This document shows positions 53,532 through 63,205 of a DNA stretch of 64,000 nucleotides, one piece after another. The stretch is from Streptomyces sp. JB150 (GTDB lineage Bacteria > Actinomycetota > Actinomycetes > Streptomycetales > Streptomycetaceae): NCBI RefSeq assembly GCF_011193355.1, contig NZ_CP049780.1:1029803-1093802 (forward strand), in the 5' to 3' direction. A program made the position numbers and the translations under genes. The notes below the pieces were generated by a model. That model made no database searches. It was given only the letters and a program-made list of their open reading frames with translations, and was not told where the DNA came from. The first letter of the stretch is position 1. Each line of letters opens with the position of its first letter.

Positions 53532-54914
53532 TCACCCGGGCACCACCCGCGCCCCGTCCCCCGCGGCCGCCTCTCCCCCGGGTCTTCGCGCGACCAGCGG
53601 CAACGGCTCGGCCGGCTCCAGCGCCGGATCGTCGGTCCGGAACGTCCGCACCCGCCCCGGCTCCGAGTCAGGAGTCTCGAACCGCACGGTCACCCTCCCC
53701 AGCCCGCTGCCCTGCACCCAGCCGTGTCCGTACTCGGCGTGCCGCACGTCGTGCCCCGCCGGCCACCGCCGCTCGGCCTGCTCCGCCTCCGCCGGCGCCT
53801 GCTCCTCGGTCGCCTCCTCCACAGGTCCGTCCTCCCGCTCCCCCGCCGCCTGAGCGAACAGATCCTCCTGCGTGTAGTCGGCGAGACCGGTGACCCCGAC
53901 CCCCAGCAGCCGTACGCCGCCCGTGGTGTCCACCGACTCCAGCAGCCGCGCCGCGGCCTCCCGCACCACCGCCGGGTCGTCCGTGGGCCCGCGCAGCGTC
54001 TCCGACCGGGTCAGCGTGGAGAAGTCGTACCGCCGCACCTTCAGCACGATGGTCCGCCCCGACAGCCCCGCGCCCCGCAGCCGCCGCACACACCGGTCCG
54101 CCAGCCGCCGCACCTCCAGTCCCACCCGGAGCCGGTCGTGGATGTCCACGTCGTAGGTGTCCTCGACCGACACCGACTTGGCCTCCCGCTCGGCCACCAC
54201 CGGCCGGTCGTCCCGCGCCAGCGCCATCGCGTGGAGCGCGTGCCCGTGCGCCTTGCCCAGCAGCCGCACCAGCTCGTCCTCGCCCGCCTCGGCCAGCTCA
54301 CCGACCGTGGTGATGCCGGCTCGCCGCAGGTGGTCGCCCGTGGCCGGCCCCACCCCCGGCAGCGTGCGCACCGACATCGGCTCCAGCAGCGCCCGCTCCG
54401 TGCCCGGCGGGATCAGCACCAGTCCGTCGGGCTTGGCCTGCTCGGAGGCGATCTTCGCGAGCATCTTGGAGGCCGCCAGCCCCACCGACCCGGTCAGGCC
54501 GGTCACCTCCCGGATGCCGGCGCGCAGCCTCGCCCCGGCCAGCCGCGCCGACTCCTCGTCCCAGGCCGCGCCCCCGGCCTCCAGATCGACGAACGCCTCG
54601 TCCAGGCTCAGCGGCTCCACCAGTGGCGACAGCGACCGCAGCAGCCCCATCACCTGCTCGCTGATCGACCGGTAGAACTGGAAGCGCGGCACCACATACG
54701 CGGCGTTCGGCGCCAGCCGCCGCGCCTGCGCCATCGGCATCGCCGAGTGCACCCCGAAGACCCGGGCCTCGTACGAGGCGGTGGCCACCACCCCTCGTGG
54801 CCCCAGCCCGCCCACGATGACGGCCTTCCCGCGCAGGCTCGGCTTCGACGCCTGCTCCACCGAGGCGAAGAAGGCGTCCATGTCGAGATGCAGGATCGTC
54901 GGCGCGGTTCTCAC
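53532..54914 (-). CDS. dinB: DNA polymerase IV (Y-family)
   Basis: A 460-residue translesion polymerase. HLDMDAFFASVEQ carries the first catalytic Asp (Asp11), VEPLSLDEAFVDLE the Asp-Glu pair; helix-hairpin-helix VRTLPGVGPATGDHLRRAGI and the little-finger domain follow. The C-terminus (about 365-460) adds a HAEYGHGWVQGSGLGRVTVRFE module seen in actinobacterial DinB proteins, and no beta-clamp motif is obvious to me. GTG 54914 is used; GGAG lies close upstream. Confidence 0.9.
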   Translation of the reverse strand: MRTAPTILHLDMDAFFASVEQASKPSLRGKAVIVGGLGPRGVVATASYEARVFGVHSAMPMAQARRLAPNAAYVVPRFQFYRSISEQVMGLLRSLSPLVEPLSLDEAFVDLEAGGAAWDEESARLAGARLRAGIREVTGLTGSVGLAASKMLAKIASEQAKPDGLVLIPPGTERALLEPMSVRTLPGVGPATGDHLRRAGITTVGELAEAGEDELVRLLGKAHGHALHAMALARDDRPVVAEREAKSVSVEDTYDVDIHDRLRVGLEVRRLADRCVRRLRGAGLSGRTIVLKVRRYDFSTLTRSETLRGPTDDPAVVREAAARLLESVDTTGGVRLLGVGVTGLADYTQEDLFAQAAGEREDGPVEEATEEQAPAEAEQAERRWPAGHDVRHAEYGHGWVQGSGLGRVTVRFETPDSEPGRVRTFRTDDPALEPAEPLPLVARRPGGEAAAGDGARVVPG

Positions 54915-55067
54915 ATCTCCGATGCTGCACCACACCACTGACAATGCGGCCACGCGGCCACGTCACCGGCCGGCCACCACACCGCGCGGACCGCGTCCGC
55001 GCCGGGAAACCGCTTCACTCCCCGCAACGGACAGCCCCGTCTCAGGGCGCCACAGAGCGCGGCCCTC

Positions 55068-55709
55068 TCAGACCGCGCGGTTGCGCCGCCGCGCCAGCTC
55101 GTCGGCCGGATTGTGCCCGACCAGCGTCTCCCCCGTGTCGACGCGCTCACCGTGCAGCTGGGACAGCGCGTTCTCGACGTCCCGCCACACCACGCCGACC
55201 GCGATCCCGAAGATTCCCTGACCGCCCTGGAGCAGTGCGTGGACCTCGTCGGGCGAGGTGCACTCGTACACCGTCGCGCCGTCGCTCATCAGCGTCATAC
55301 GCTCAAGATCACGGAAACCGCGTTCCCTGAGATGCTGAACGGCGGTGCGGATGTTCTGCAACGACACCCCGGTGTCGAGGAACCGCTTGACGATCTTCAG
55401 GACCACGACGTCCCGGAAGCTGTACAACCGCTGCGTCCCCGACCCGTAGGCGGGCCGCACGCTCGGTTCGACCAGGCCCGTGCGCGCCCAGTAGTCCAGT
55501 TGCCGGTAGGTGATGCCCGCCGCCGCGCAGGCCGTCGGACCTCGGTAGCCGACCTCCTCGGTCGCATCGGACGCCGCCCCTCCGTCGCCGGGTACAGCCA
55601 CCGGCCGCGGCGCAGCGTGACCGGCCGCCCGCCCAAGCGGGTACGGACCGCTCTCCGCCGGACTGCGTCCGGTGGCACCCCCAGCCGTACCGTCGCCGCT
55701 GCTTCTCAC
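55068..55709 (-). CDS. MerR-family regulator (Rv1830/ResR-like)
   Basis: A 213-residue regulator. A 50-residue Gly/Pro/Ala-rich N-terminus precedes the MerR winged helix: EEVGYRGPTACAAAGITYRQLDYWARTGLVEPSVRPAYGSGTQRLYSFRDVVVLKIVKRFLDTGVSLQNIRTAVQHLR (51-128). The C-terminal part has an Asp/Gly-rich segment (DGATVYECTSPDEVHALLQGGQGIFGIAVG). It corresponds by position and sequence to M. tuberculosis Rv1830 (ResR/McdR), linked there to cell growth and division. GTG 55709 follows GGAGG. Confidence 0.85.
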   Translation of the reverse strand: MRSSGDGTAGGATGRSPAESGPYPLGRAAGHAAPRPVAVPGDGGAASDATEEVGYRGPTACAAAGITYRQLDYWARTGLVEPSVRPAYGSGTQRLYSFRDVVVLKIVKRFLDTGVSLQNIRTAVQHLRERGFRDLERMTLMSDGATVYECTSPDEVHALLQGGQGIFGIAVGVVWRDVENALSQLHGERVDTGETLVGHNPADELARRRNRAV

Positions 55710-55739
55710 GCCGACCTCCGTCCTTGACCTGCCTTCTCG

Positions 55740-55795
55740 ACGGTAGGCAGTCACCAAGGGTGCGTCAACGATCGCCACACTCGGCACGCCGAGTG
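55740..55795 (-). promoter_or_regulatory. Consensus promoter and 18-bp palindrome upstream of the MerR gene
   Basis: On the minus strand TTGACG (55763-55768), 17-bp spacer, TACCGT (55740-55745) fit the housekeeping sigma factor. CACTCGGCACGCCGAGTG (55778-55795), with perfect 8-bp arms, lies 10 bp upstream of the -35 box, a position suiting an activator or autoregulator. Confidence 0.7.
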
Positions 55796-55958
55796 ATAAT
55801 CACCCTAAGAGTGGTTTCCCGTACCCCACCGCGGGGAAAGGCTAGCCGAATGCTCTCGGCAGAGGCCGCAGGACGCTCTCAGGCGCCGCCGGCACATGCC
55901 CGCGGCGCGCTGCACGAAGGGGCGGTCCGGCCGCCGAGGCCCGCCGGACCATTCCGCC

Positions 55959-56432
55959 TCACTGGTTGCTGGTGCCGAAGTCCTCGGGCGAGATCTGGTC
56001 GAGGAACTCGCGGAACTTCTCCACCTCGTCCTCCTGCTCGTCCGGGATCGCGATACCGGCGTCGTCCAGCACCCCGTCACTGCCGTAGATCGGCGTTCCG
56101 GTGCGCAGGGCCAGCGCTATGGCATCGGACGGACGGGCGCTCACCTCGACCCCGCTGGCGAAAACCAGCTCCGCGTAGAAAACGCCTTCCCGCAGATCCG
56201 TGATGCGGACTTCGGTGAGCTCCTGGCCGACGGCCTCCAGCACGTCCTTGAACAGGTCGTGGGTCAGCGGTCGCGCGGGGGCCATGCCCTGCTGGGCGAA
56301 GGCGATCGCCGTCGCCTCCCCCGGCCCGATCCAGATGGGGAGGTAGCGGTCGCCTCCCACTTCGCGCAGGAGCACGATCGGTTGGTTGGAGGGCATCTCG
56401 ACCCGGACACCTACGACATCGAGCTCGTTCAC
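55959..56432 (-). CDS. Bifunctional nuclease family protein (DUF151)
   Basis: A 157-residue BFN-domain protein: MNELDVVGVRVEMPSNQPIVLLREVGGDRYLPIWIGPGEATAIA and ASGVEVSARPSDAIALALRTGTPIY. Plant relatives show DNase/RNase activity; the M. tuberculosis counterpart is Rv1829. The C-terminus is acidic (DEQEDEVEKFREFLDQISPEDFG). GTG 56432 has TAGGGT (56439-56444, minus strand) six bases upstream, a leaderless promoter, so it is transcribed separately from the genes upstream. Confidence 0.88.
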   Translation of the reverse strand: MNELDVVGVRVEMPSNQPIVLLREVGGDRYLPIWIGPGEATAIAFAQQGMAPARPLTHDLFKDVLEAVGQELTEVRITDLREGVFYAELVFASGVEVSARPSDAIALALRTGTPIYGSDGVLDDAGIAIPDEQEDEVEKFREFLDQISPEDFGTSNQ

Positions 56433-56438
56433 ACAGCA

Positions 56439-56444
56439 ACCCTA
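56439..56444 (-). promoter_or_regulatory. -10 box, leaderless promoter of the bifunctional nuclease gene
   Basis: TAGGGT read on the minus strand, six bases before GTG 56432. Confidence 0.55.
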
Positions 56445-56593
56445 GGCCGTGCTCGGGACGTTTGGGTAGTCGGGTCGGCATCAGGCGCCCGATCCGGCCG
56501 CCCACGCCCCCTGCGACCCGCCGCCCGCGCATCCTCGGACCCGCCGCCCGCGGCCCCTGGGGACCTGTCGCGCGCGTCCTCGAGAAGGCCAGC

Positions 56594-57331
56594 TCAGGGC
56601 AGCCGCACCCCGAGCGCGGTCTGCACGAGCGCCGCGTGCAGCTTCACCACGAGCCCCGCCAGCTCCTTGGTGCGGGCCTCCGCGAGCGTTCTGGTCTGCG
56701 GGTTGCGGTGTCGTTTCAGCGGGGCCACGACCTGGTCCACCAGCCCGGCCTCCCGCTCCGCCGCGGCCTTCATCGACCGCAGGTGCCGCGGCTCGATCCC
56801 GAACCGCCCCAGCTCGGCGACCAGCGTCGCCACGGTGACGCACTCCGCGTCGTACACACCCTCCGCGACCGCCGTGATCAGCCCGTACGCCTCCCACTCG
56901 GCGAGCTGCCCCTCGTCGATCCCGGCGGCGGCCAGCAACTCGGCGCGCCCGATCCGGGCTGCCGTGGGTCCCTCGGCCGGATCCGGCACCGCCTCGCCGT
57001 CGCGCTGCCGGCCGAGTGTGGGAAGGCGCACCTCCTCGCCGCGCTCCAGCGCGTCCAGGTGCTCACGGATCACCTTGAGGGGCAGATAGTGGTCCCGCTG
57101 CATCCTCAGGACATGGCCGAGACGCTCCACGTCACCGGCGCTGAACTTGCGGTACCCCGAGGGGGTCCGCTGCGGCTCGATCAGCCCCTCCGACTCCAGG
57201 AAACGGATCTTGGAGATGGTGACCTCGGGAAACTCCTCGCGCAGCACGTTCAGCACCGTGCCGATGCTCATCAGCCCAGTGTCCGCGGCGGCGGTACCGG
57301 TCCCGGCACCGCCGCTCGGTGTTTGACGCAT
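56594..57331 (-). CDS. ftsR: MerR-family activator FtsR
   Basis: A 245-residue MerR regulator: LMSIGTVLNVLREEFPEVTISKIRFLESEGLIEPQRTPSGYRKFSAGDVERLGHVLRMQRDHYLPLKVIREHLDALERG (20-97). The C-terminal part is helical with a long coiled segment. It matches Rv1828 and Corynebacterium FtsR, which activates ftsZ. It lies downstream of the FHA gene, as in mycobacteria. ATG 57331 follows GGGAAGG; ATG 57271 is an alternative. Confidence 0.88.
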   Translation of the reverse strand: MRQTPSGGAGTGTAAADTGLMSIGTVLNVLREEFPEVTISKIRFLESEGLIEPQRTPSGYRKFSAGDVERLGHVLRMQRDHYLPLKVIREHLDALERGEEVRLPTLGRQRDGEAVPDPAEGPTAARIGRAELLAAAGIDEGQLAEWEAYGLITAVAEGVYDAECVTVATLVAELGRFGIEPRHLRSMKAAAEREAGLVDQVVAPLKRHRNPQTRTLAEARTKELAGLVVKLHAALVQTALGVRLP

Positions 57332-57373
57332 GGACCTTCCCTGGGTTCCCCCCGGACTGCGTCTGGGGGAGGG

Positions 57374-58201
57374 TCAGATTCCCTGCCGGCTCGCGTAGAA
57401 GACCAGTCGGTACTTGCCGATCTGCACCTCGTCACCGTTCGACAGCGCGACCTGGTCGATGCGCTCACGGTTGACGTACGTGCCGTTCAGGCTGCCGACG
57501 TCGGCCACCGTGAACGAGCCGTCCGGGCCGCGCCGGAACTCCACGTGCCGCCGGGAGACGGTGACGTCGTCCAGGAAGATGTCGCTCTGCGGATGACGCC
57601 CCGCCGTCGTCAGGTCGCTGTCGAGCAGGAAGCGGCTGCCCGAGTTCGGCCCGCGGCGCACCACCAGCAGCGCGGAGCCCAGCGGCAGCGCGTCGACGGC
57701 GGCCTGCGCCTCCGGGGAGAGCGTCGGCATCGGCGTCTGACCGGTGGCCTCCGCGTCGTAGGCCTCGAGACCGCTGATGGAGATCGTGGAGGTCGTCTCG
57801 GACGGACGCTCCGCCCCCGCCCGCAGCGGCGCGCCGCAGTGGGAACAGAAGCGGCTGCTCTCCGCGTTGCGGTTACCGCACCTCGTACACACCAGGACCG
57901 ACATGGACGGACCCTCCTGCCGCGGCTGCCCCGCCGGGGCATTGGACGCGTACGGGCCGGAGGAGAACCCTCCACCCGTACTTGAGGTCGACGGTTGCCC
58001 GAAACCTATGCCGCCGGACTGGGCAGGGTCAACAGACGGCGCGCCCTGACCTCCCGGAATGTCACCGCCCGGACCAGCCACCTGGTCCCGGAACAGCGGC
58101 CGCTGGCCCTCCGCGTCAGGCTGTGCGCGATGACGGGCGGTCGCGTTGCTGTCGCTGCCCTCTCGCGCGCTCTTGCCGAACAACTTCGCAAACAACTTCA
58201 C
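57374..58201 (-). CDS. Zinc-ribbon FHA protein (GarA/OdhI-like)
   Basis: A 275-residue signalling protein. Residues 1-98 are disordered; a zinc ribbon uses Cys105, Cys108, Cys119 and Cys122. The phosphothreonine motif ETTS is at 135-138, the site by which PknB-type kinases switch GarA/OdhI. The FHA domain (about 178-270) has Arg202, Ser216, His219 and Asn239, all pThr-binding positions. GarA/OdhI inhibits 2-oxoglutarate dehydrogenase and activates glutamate dehydrogenase according to phosphorylation. GTG 58201 follows AAGGGG. Confidence 0.88.
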   Translation of the reverse strand: MKLFAKLFGKSAREGSDSNATARHRAQPDAEGQRPLFRDQVAGPGGDIPGGQGAPSVDPAQSGGIGFGQPSTSSTGGGFSSGPYASNAPAGQPRQEGPSMSVLVCTRCGNRNAESSRFCSHCGAPLRAGAERPSETTSTISISGLEAYDAEATGQTPMPTLSPEAQAAVDALPLGSALLVVRRGPNSGSRFLLDSDLTTAGRHPQSDIFLDDVTVSRRHVEFRRGPDGSFTVADVGSLNGTYVNRERIDQVALSNGDEVQIGKYRLVFYASRQGI

Positions 58202-58391
58202 GGGCGATTCCCCTTGACCGAAACAGACCCGCCCGTGGGGCAGGACGAACCCTGATTGCACACACTGGTCGAGCCGGACATCCTCACAACGTCCGTGTCC
58301 ACCAGACAGTTTCCACCACGCACCACCCAATCGGTGCGCCGACCCCCCGCAACCTCATGCCCTCGCCGGACGTCAGCCATGCACCGCCGGT

Positions 58392-59225
58392 TCACTGGGA
58401 GGACGACCGAGCGTAGTCAGGTCGCTCCGCGGGTCGCAAGGCGTCGACGATGATCTTGTCGGACCGCTCGACGGTCACGGTGGCCTGCTCCTTCTCAAGC
58501 GTCTGCACCACGCCTCCAGGGATGTTCAGCGCCGGTTCCAGGTCCTGCGGCTTGCCGATGACCTTGAAACGATAGGGCGCGTTGATCTTGTTCCCGTCGA
58601 CGCTCACGCTTTTGCCGGAATCCGTGAGGTAGGTTCCCGCGACCACCCGCACACCGTTCACCTGGATCGCCTCGGCGCCCGCCGCGCGCAGCTCCTGGAT
58701 CGCGTCGAGCAGCATGTCCGCCTCGACCGTCCCCTTCGTGTCCTGGATCGTCATGGTGATGCCGGGGCCCTCCGCGGCCACCGTGCCCGCGAGGACGCCG
58801 AGTTGCCTCTCCTTCTCGATCGTCTGCCGCCGGGCCTCCTCGGCCTGGTTCGAGCTGTTCTCCAGCTCGTCCCGCTGCTCCTCGAGCCCCTGCTTCTCGT
58901 CTTCAAGACGCTCTGTGCGGTCATCGAGTTCATCGAGGATGCGGACCAGATCCTCCTGGCGCGCCCCGCGCAGGGCGCTGTCGCCGTCGCTGTTCGAGGC
59001 GACCTGCACGGCCAGCCCGAAGCCCAGCCCGAACAGCAGCAGCGCGACGATGAGTTGGGCACGGGTGACGCGCGGCGGCCACAGCCCCTTCACCAGGCGC
59101 TGCCGCCCGGTCAGCGCGGACTCGCCCGTCTCCTGCGGCTCGGCCGCCCGCGGCGCGGGGACCGGCACCTCCTCCGGCAGCTCCTTGCGCAGCCGGTTCT
59201 CGCCCGTCTCGTCCTGGGTGCTCAT
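58392..59225 (-). CDS. DUF881 membrane-anchored coiled-coil protein
   Basis: A 277-residue protein. One membrane helix (about 55-75, LIVALLLFGLGFGLAVQVA) is followed by an extracytoplasmic coiled coil (ILDELDDRTERLEDEKQGLEEQRDELENSSNQAEEARRQ, about 92-135) and the DUF881 domain (GPGITMTIQDT, ELRAAGAEAIQVNGVRVVAGTYL). It is the counterpart of M. tuberculosis Rv1825. The family also resembles sporulation YlxW/YlxX-type proteins. It lies downstream of sbp with a 5-bp gap. Confidence 0.82.
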   Translation of the reverse strand: MSTQDETGENRLRKELPEEVPVPAPRAAEPQETGESALTGRQRLVKGLWPPRVTRAQLIVALLLFGLGFGLAVQVASNSDGDSALRGARQEDLVRILDELDDRTERLEDEKQGLEEQRDELENSSNQAEEARRQTIEKERQLGVLAGTVAAEGPGITMTIQDTKGTVEADMLLDAIQELRAAGAEAIQVNGVRVVAGTYLTDSGKSVSVDGNKINAPYRFKVIGKPQDLEPALNIPGGVVQTLEKEQATVTVERSDKIIVDALRPAERPDYARSSSQ

Positions 59226-59230
59226 CGGCC

Positions 59231-59563
59231 TCACGCCCGGAACACGTGCCGGCGGATCGCCGCGGCGTTGGAGAAGATCCGGATGCCGAGCACGACCACC
59301 ACGCCCGTGGACAGCTGGGCGCCCACACCCAACTTGTCCCCCAGGAACACGATCAGCGCGGCGACGACCACGTTCGACAGGAACGACACCACGAAGACCT
59401 TGTCGTCGAAGATGCCGTCGAGCATGGCCCGCAGACCACCGAAGACGGCGTCGAGTGCCGCCACGACGGCGATCGGCAGATAAGGCTCGACGACCGCCGG
59501 AACCTCGGGCCGGACCAACAGGCCGGCCACGACTCCCAGGACGAGGCCCAGTACGGCGATCAC
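59231..59563 (-). CDS. sbp: Small basic protein, DUF1290 membrane protein
   Basis: A 110-residue membrane protein with three helices: VLGLVLGVVAGLLV, VAALDAVFGGLRAMLDGIFDDKVFVVSFLSNVVVAALIVFLGDKLGV and VVVVLGIRIFSNAAAIRRHVF. In Bacillus Sbp sits near the divisome ftsAZ genes; the mycobacterial counterpart is Rv1824. GTG 59563 overlaps the stop of the upstream DUF881 gene (GTGA), showing coupled translation. Confidence 0.88.
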   Translation of the reverse strand: MIAVLGLVLGVVAGLLVRPEVPAVVEPYLPIAVVAALDAVFGGLRAMLDGIFDDKVFVVSFLSNVVVAALIVFLGDKLGVGAQLSTGVVVVLGIRIFSNAAAIRRHVFRA

Positions 59564-60480
59564 GATGTGCCCTTCTCAGTTCTCGGCTGTGCTGACTCAG
59601 TTCTCGGCTGCGCGGTGCGCACGGTGACACTCGGCGCGGCCGGAAGCCGGAGATCGTCCTCCACGGAGATGCCGGTCCGGATGCCGAAGTTCTCCTGCAG
59701 GGCATGCAGGTACAGCCCGTCCGCGCTGTTCTGGAACCGGGTGCTCAGCCGCTCCCCGTCCCCCACCGCGAGCACGGTGTACGGCGGCACCAGCGGCCGG
59801 TTGTCGACCAGTATGGCGTCGCCCGCGGCCCTGATCGCCGACAGGGCGGTCAGCCGCTGCCCGTTGATCGAGACGGCCTCCGCCCCCGACTCCCACAGCC
59901 CGTTGACCACCCGCTGCATGTCCCGGTCGCGCACCCGCCCGGTGTCGGCGAAACCGGAGGACCCGCGCGGATCCCCGTCCTCCCCGGACCCGGATCCCTT
60001 GGCGTCGTTCACCACGAGCTTCACGCCCGGCCCGTGCACCTCGGTCGCGCCCGAGAGGATGCCGATCAGCTCCCCCTGACCGTCCCCGCCGCTGTGCTTC
60101 AGCGCGGCCCGCCGGCGCGCGTCGACCTCGTCGCGCAGCTTGTCGACGGCGTCCTCCAGCTCGTCGGCCGCGTCGCTCTCCCGGTCGATGCGGTCGATCA
60201 GCTCCTCGCGCTCCTTGGCCACGGCGGGAGCGGCGACCCGCGCCTGCGCCGCGCCGACGGTGACCACGAGGGCCGCCAGGACCAGTCCGGCGGCGAGCCC
60301 CAGCCGGGCCCGGAGCGTCTTGGGCATGCCCCCGCCACCCGCGGCCCGCTTGCGCGCCGCCGCCTCGGCGTACCCGTCGTCGAGGCTGTGATCCATGACG
60401 TTGGTGAGCAGCGACATCGACGCGTCCGGACGCGCGGGCGGACGCGTCGACGTGCTCCGAACGGGGGGCTGCTGCGACAT
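59560..60480 (-). CDS. DUF881 membrane-anchored protein
   Basis: A 306-residue paralogue of the DUF881 protein at 58392. A basic N-terminus is followed by one membrane helix (about 58-78, LGLAAGLVLAALVVTVGAAQ), a coiled coil (AVAKEREELIDRIDRESDAADELEDAVDKLRDEVDARRRA) and the DUF881 domain (SGATEVHGPGVKLVVNDA, LWESGAEAVSINGQRLTALSAIRAAGDAILV). Counterpart of Rv1823. First gene of the DUF881-sbp-DUF881 operon. ATG 60480; an ATG at 60489 is also possible. Confidence 0.82.
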   Translation of the reverse strand: MSQQPPVRSTSTRPPARPDASMSLLTNVMDHSLDDGYAEAAARKRAAGGGGMPKTLRARLGLAAGLVLAALVVTVGAAQARVAAPAVAKEREELIDRIDRESDAADELEDAVDKLRDEVDARRRAALKHSGGDGQGELIGILSGATEVHGPGVKLVVNDAKGSGSGEDGDPRGSSGFADTGRVRDRDMQRVVNGLWESGAEAVSINGQRLTALSAIRAAGDAILVDNRPLVPPYTVLAVGDGERLSTRFQNSADGLYLHALQENFGIRTGISVEDDLRLPAAPSVTVRTAQPRTESAQPRTEKGTS

Positions 60481-60529
60481 GCCGCACATCGTCGCACGTC
60501 GCGCCCGGTACCTCCGAACGGCCCCACCG

Positions 60530-60572
60530 GCGTGCCGGACAGGCCCCCTTCAGGGACACTTGTCCGGCACGC
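60530..60572 (-). terminator. Perfect 12-bp hairpin downstream of the ManC-like gene
   Basis: GCGTGCCGGACA (60530-60541) and TGTCCGGCACGC (60561-60572) pair exactly. It lies 17 bp beyond the stop of the ManC-like gene. It separates that gene from the DUF881-sbp operon. Confidence 0.7.
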
Positions 60573-60588
60573 ACGCGTGCGGGGCGTT

Positions 60589-63084
60589 TTACCGGCCGGC
60601 GCTCTCCACGACCGCCGACCACTCGTCGAGCAGGGCCTGGGCGGACGCGTCGTCCGGCCCCTCGGCCCACAGGTGCGTGACCGCCTCGGCAGGGTCGGGC
60701 AGCACCATCACCCAGCGCCCGTCGGCCTCCACCACACGGACGCCGTCGGTGGTGTCCACGAAGCGGTCTCCGGCCGCCTCGACGACCCGCCGCATGACCA
60801 GGCCCTTGACGGCCCACGGCGTCGCCAGGTCCCGCTTGAGGACGTGCGCCCGCGGAATCCGCGCGTCGATCTGGCTCAGCGTGAGCTGCGTGCGCGCCAC
60901 CAGCCCGATCAGCCGCACGAAGGCCGCCGTACCGTCGAAGACGCTGCTGAACTCCGGAACGATGAAGCCACCCTTGCCGTCGCCGCCGAAGATCGTGGAC
61001 TCCTCGGCCCCGACCCGCGTCAGATCATCCGGCGAGGTGGTGGTCCACTCGACCTGCGTCCCGTGGTACGCCGCCACCTGCTCCGCGATCCTCGTGGTCG
61101 TCACGGGCAGCGCCACCCGCCCGCTGCGCCGCTCGGCGGCCACCAGGTCGAGCATCACCAGCAGGGCCCGGTCGTCCTCGACGATTCGCCCCTTCTCGTC
61201 GACCAGCGACAGCCGCTCGCCGACGGGGTCGAACCGCACACCGAAGGCCGCCCGGGCGGACGCGACGATCTCGCCCAGCCGCATCAGCCCCTTGCGCCGC
61301 GCCTCCGCCGACTCGGTCGGCCTCGACTCGTCCAGACCCGGGTTGATCGTCAGGGAGTCCACCCCGAGCTTGCCCAGCAGGCTCGGCAGGACCAGACCCG
61401 CGCTGCCGTTCGAGGCGTCGACGACGACCTTCAGCCCGGACTCGGCGATGCCCGTCGTGTCGACGTTCCGCAGCAGCGACCCGGTGTACGAGTCGAACAC
61501 ACTCGCCGGGAAGTGCAGGTCCCCGATCTCACCCGGGAACGCCCGCCGGTACTCCTGCCGCGCGAACACCCGGTCGAGCTTGCGCTGACTGGCCTGCGAC
61601 AGGTCCGCGCCCTGGCTGTCGAAGAACATGATGTCCACGGAGTCCGGCACCCCGGGCGTGGTCCGGATCATGATCCCGCCGGCGCTGCCTCGCGCGGTCT
61701 GCTGCCGCGCCACCGGCAGCGGTACGTTCTCCAGGTCCCGGACTTCAATCGCGCTGGCCTGGAGCGCGGAGATCACGGCGCGCTTCAGCGCGCGGGCACC
61801 ACGGGAGTGGTCGCGGGCCGTGGTGACCGTCGCGCCCTTCTTCAGCGTGGTCGCGTACGCGCCGGCCAGCCGCACGGCCAGCTCCGGCGTGATCTCGACG
61901 TTCAGGATGCCGGAGACACCGCGGGCACCGAAGAGGTGGGCCTGGCCTCTGGACTCCCAGATGACCGAGGTGTTGACGAAGGCACCGGCCTCGATCGTCT
62001 TGAACGGATAGACCCGCACATTGCCCTGCACGATCGATTCTTCACCGATCAGGCACTCGTCACCGATGACCGCGCCGTCCTCGATCCGCGCGGCGCGCAT
62101 GATGTCGGTGTTCTTCCCGACCACGCATCCGCGCAGATTGCTGTGCGGCCCGACGTACACGTTGTCGTGCACCACGGCCTTGTGCAGGAACGCGCCGCTC
62201 TTGACGACCACGTTCGAGCCCACGACGGTGTGCTCGCGGATCTCCGCGCCGGCTTCGACCTTGGCGTAGTCGCCGATGTAGAGCGGGCCGCGCAGAACGG
62301 CGTCGGGGTGCACCTCGGCGCCCTCGGCCACCCACACGCCCGGCGAGATCTCGAAGCCGTCGATCTCGACGTCGACCTTGCCCTCCAGGACGTCGGCCTG
62401 CGCCTTGACGTAGCTCTCGTGCGTGCCGACGTCCTCCCAGTAACCCTCGGCGACATAGCCGTAGATCGGCTTGCCTTCCTTCATCAGCTGCGGGAAGACA
62501 TCGCCGGACCAGTCGACGGGCACATCGGGCTCGACGTAGTCGAAGACCTCGGGCTCCATCACATAGATGCCGGTGTTCACCGTGTCCGAGAAGACCTGGC
62601 CCCAGGTCGGCTTCTCGAGGAAGCGCTCGACCTTGCCCTCCTCGTCGACGATGGTGATGCCGAACTCCAAGGGGTTGGGCACGCGCGTCAGACAGACGGT
62701 GACCAGCGCGCCCTTTTCCTTGTGGAAGTTGATCAGGTCCGTGAGGTCGAAGTCGGTCAGGGCGTCACCGGAGATGACGAGGAAGGTGTCGTCCTTCAGC
62801 GCCTCTTCGGCGTTCTTGACGCTTCCCGCGGTACCGAGGGGCTTCTCCTCGTTGGCATAGGTGAGCTCCATGCCGAGCTCTTCACCGTCACCGAAGTAAT
62901 TCTTGACCAGTGAGGCGAGGAACTGCACGGTGACAACGGTCTCGTTGAGCCCATGCCTTTTGAGCAGCCGCAGAACGTGCTCCATGATCGGCCGGTTGGC
63001 CACCGGCAGGAGCGGCTTGGGCATGCTTGAGGTCATAGGGCGAAGGCGCGTGCCTTCGCCGCCGGCCATCACGACGGCCTTCAT
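60589..63084 (-). CDS. manC: Nucleotidyltransferase-phosphomannomutase fusion (ManC-like)
   Basis: An 831-residue fusion. Residues 1-235 are a sugar-nucleotide pyrophosphorylase domain: [21 protein letters not shown] (8-27), GDALTDFD. About 240-370 are left-handed beta-helix hexapeptide repeats ([22 protein letters not shown]). About 385-831 resemble phosphomannomutase/phosphoglucomutase, but the phosphoserine loop reads [15 protein letters not shown] instead of the usual T-A-S-H-N-P, and the DGDGDR metal loop is degenerate ([14 protein letters not shown]), so mutase activity is doubtful. It is probably a GDP-mannose-forming enzyme for protein mannosylation and glycolipids. ATG 63084, with GAGGAGG upstream. 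Confidence 0.85.
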   Translation of the reverse strand: MKAVVMAGGEGTRLRPMTSSMPKPLLPVANRPIMEHVLRLLKRHGLNETVVTVQFLASLVKNYFGDGEELGMELTYANEEKPLGTAGSVKNAEEALKDDTFLVISGDALTDFDLTDLINFHKEKGALVTVCLTRVPNPLEFGITIVDEEGKVERFLEKPTWGQVFSDTVNTGIYVMEPEVFDYVEPDVPVDWSGDVFPQLMKEGKPIYGYVAEGYWEDVGTHESYVKAQADVLEGKVDVEIDGFEISPGVWVAEGAEVHPDAVLRGPLYIGDYAKVEAGAEIREHTVVGSNVVVKSGAFLHKAVVHDNVYVGPHSNLRGCVVGKNTDIMRAARIEDGAVIGDECLIGEESIVQGNVRVYPFKTIEAGAFVNTSVIWESRGQAHLFGARGVSGILNVEITPELAVRLAGAYATTLKKGATVTTARDHSRGARALKRAVISALQASAIEVRDLENVPLPVARQQTARGSAGGIMIRTTPGVPDSVDIMFFDSQGADLSQASQRKLDRVFARQEYRRAFPGEIGDLHFPASVFDSYTGSLLRNVDTTGIAESGLKVVVDASNGSAGLVLPSLLGKLGVDSLTINPGLDESRPTESAEARRKGLMRLGEIVASARAAFGVRFDPVGERLSLVDEKGRIVEDDRALLVMLDLVAAERRSGRVALPVTTTRIAEQVAAYHGTQVEWTTTSPDDLTRVGAEESTIFGGDGKGGFIVPEFSSVFDGTAAFVRLIGLVARTQLTLSQIDARIPRAHVLKRDLATPWAVKGLVMRRVVEAAGDRFVDTTDGVRVVEADGRWVMVLPDPAEAVTHLWAEGPDDASAQALLDEWSAVVESAGR

Positions 63085-63205
63085 GTCGGAAGCGTCCTCC
63101 TCGAAGAGACGACGGTACAGCCGACTTCACCCGTCCGAATTGTCCCGCACTTTTCCCCAGCGGGCCATCGCGCCGTTACGACGTTGGAATCGACGATCGA
63201 CGAGC

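Noticed and set aside
59704..62913. 1069-codon open frame opposite the ManC-like and DUF881 genes
   Set aside because: Antisense shadow of clearly coding genes; composition is low-complexity and no domain is seen.
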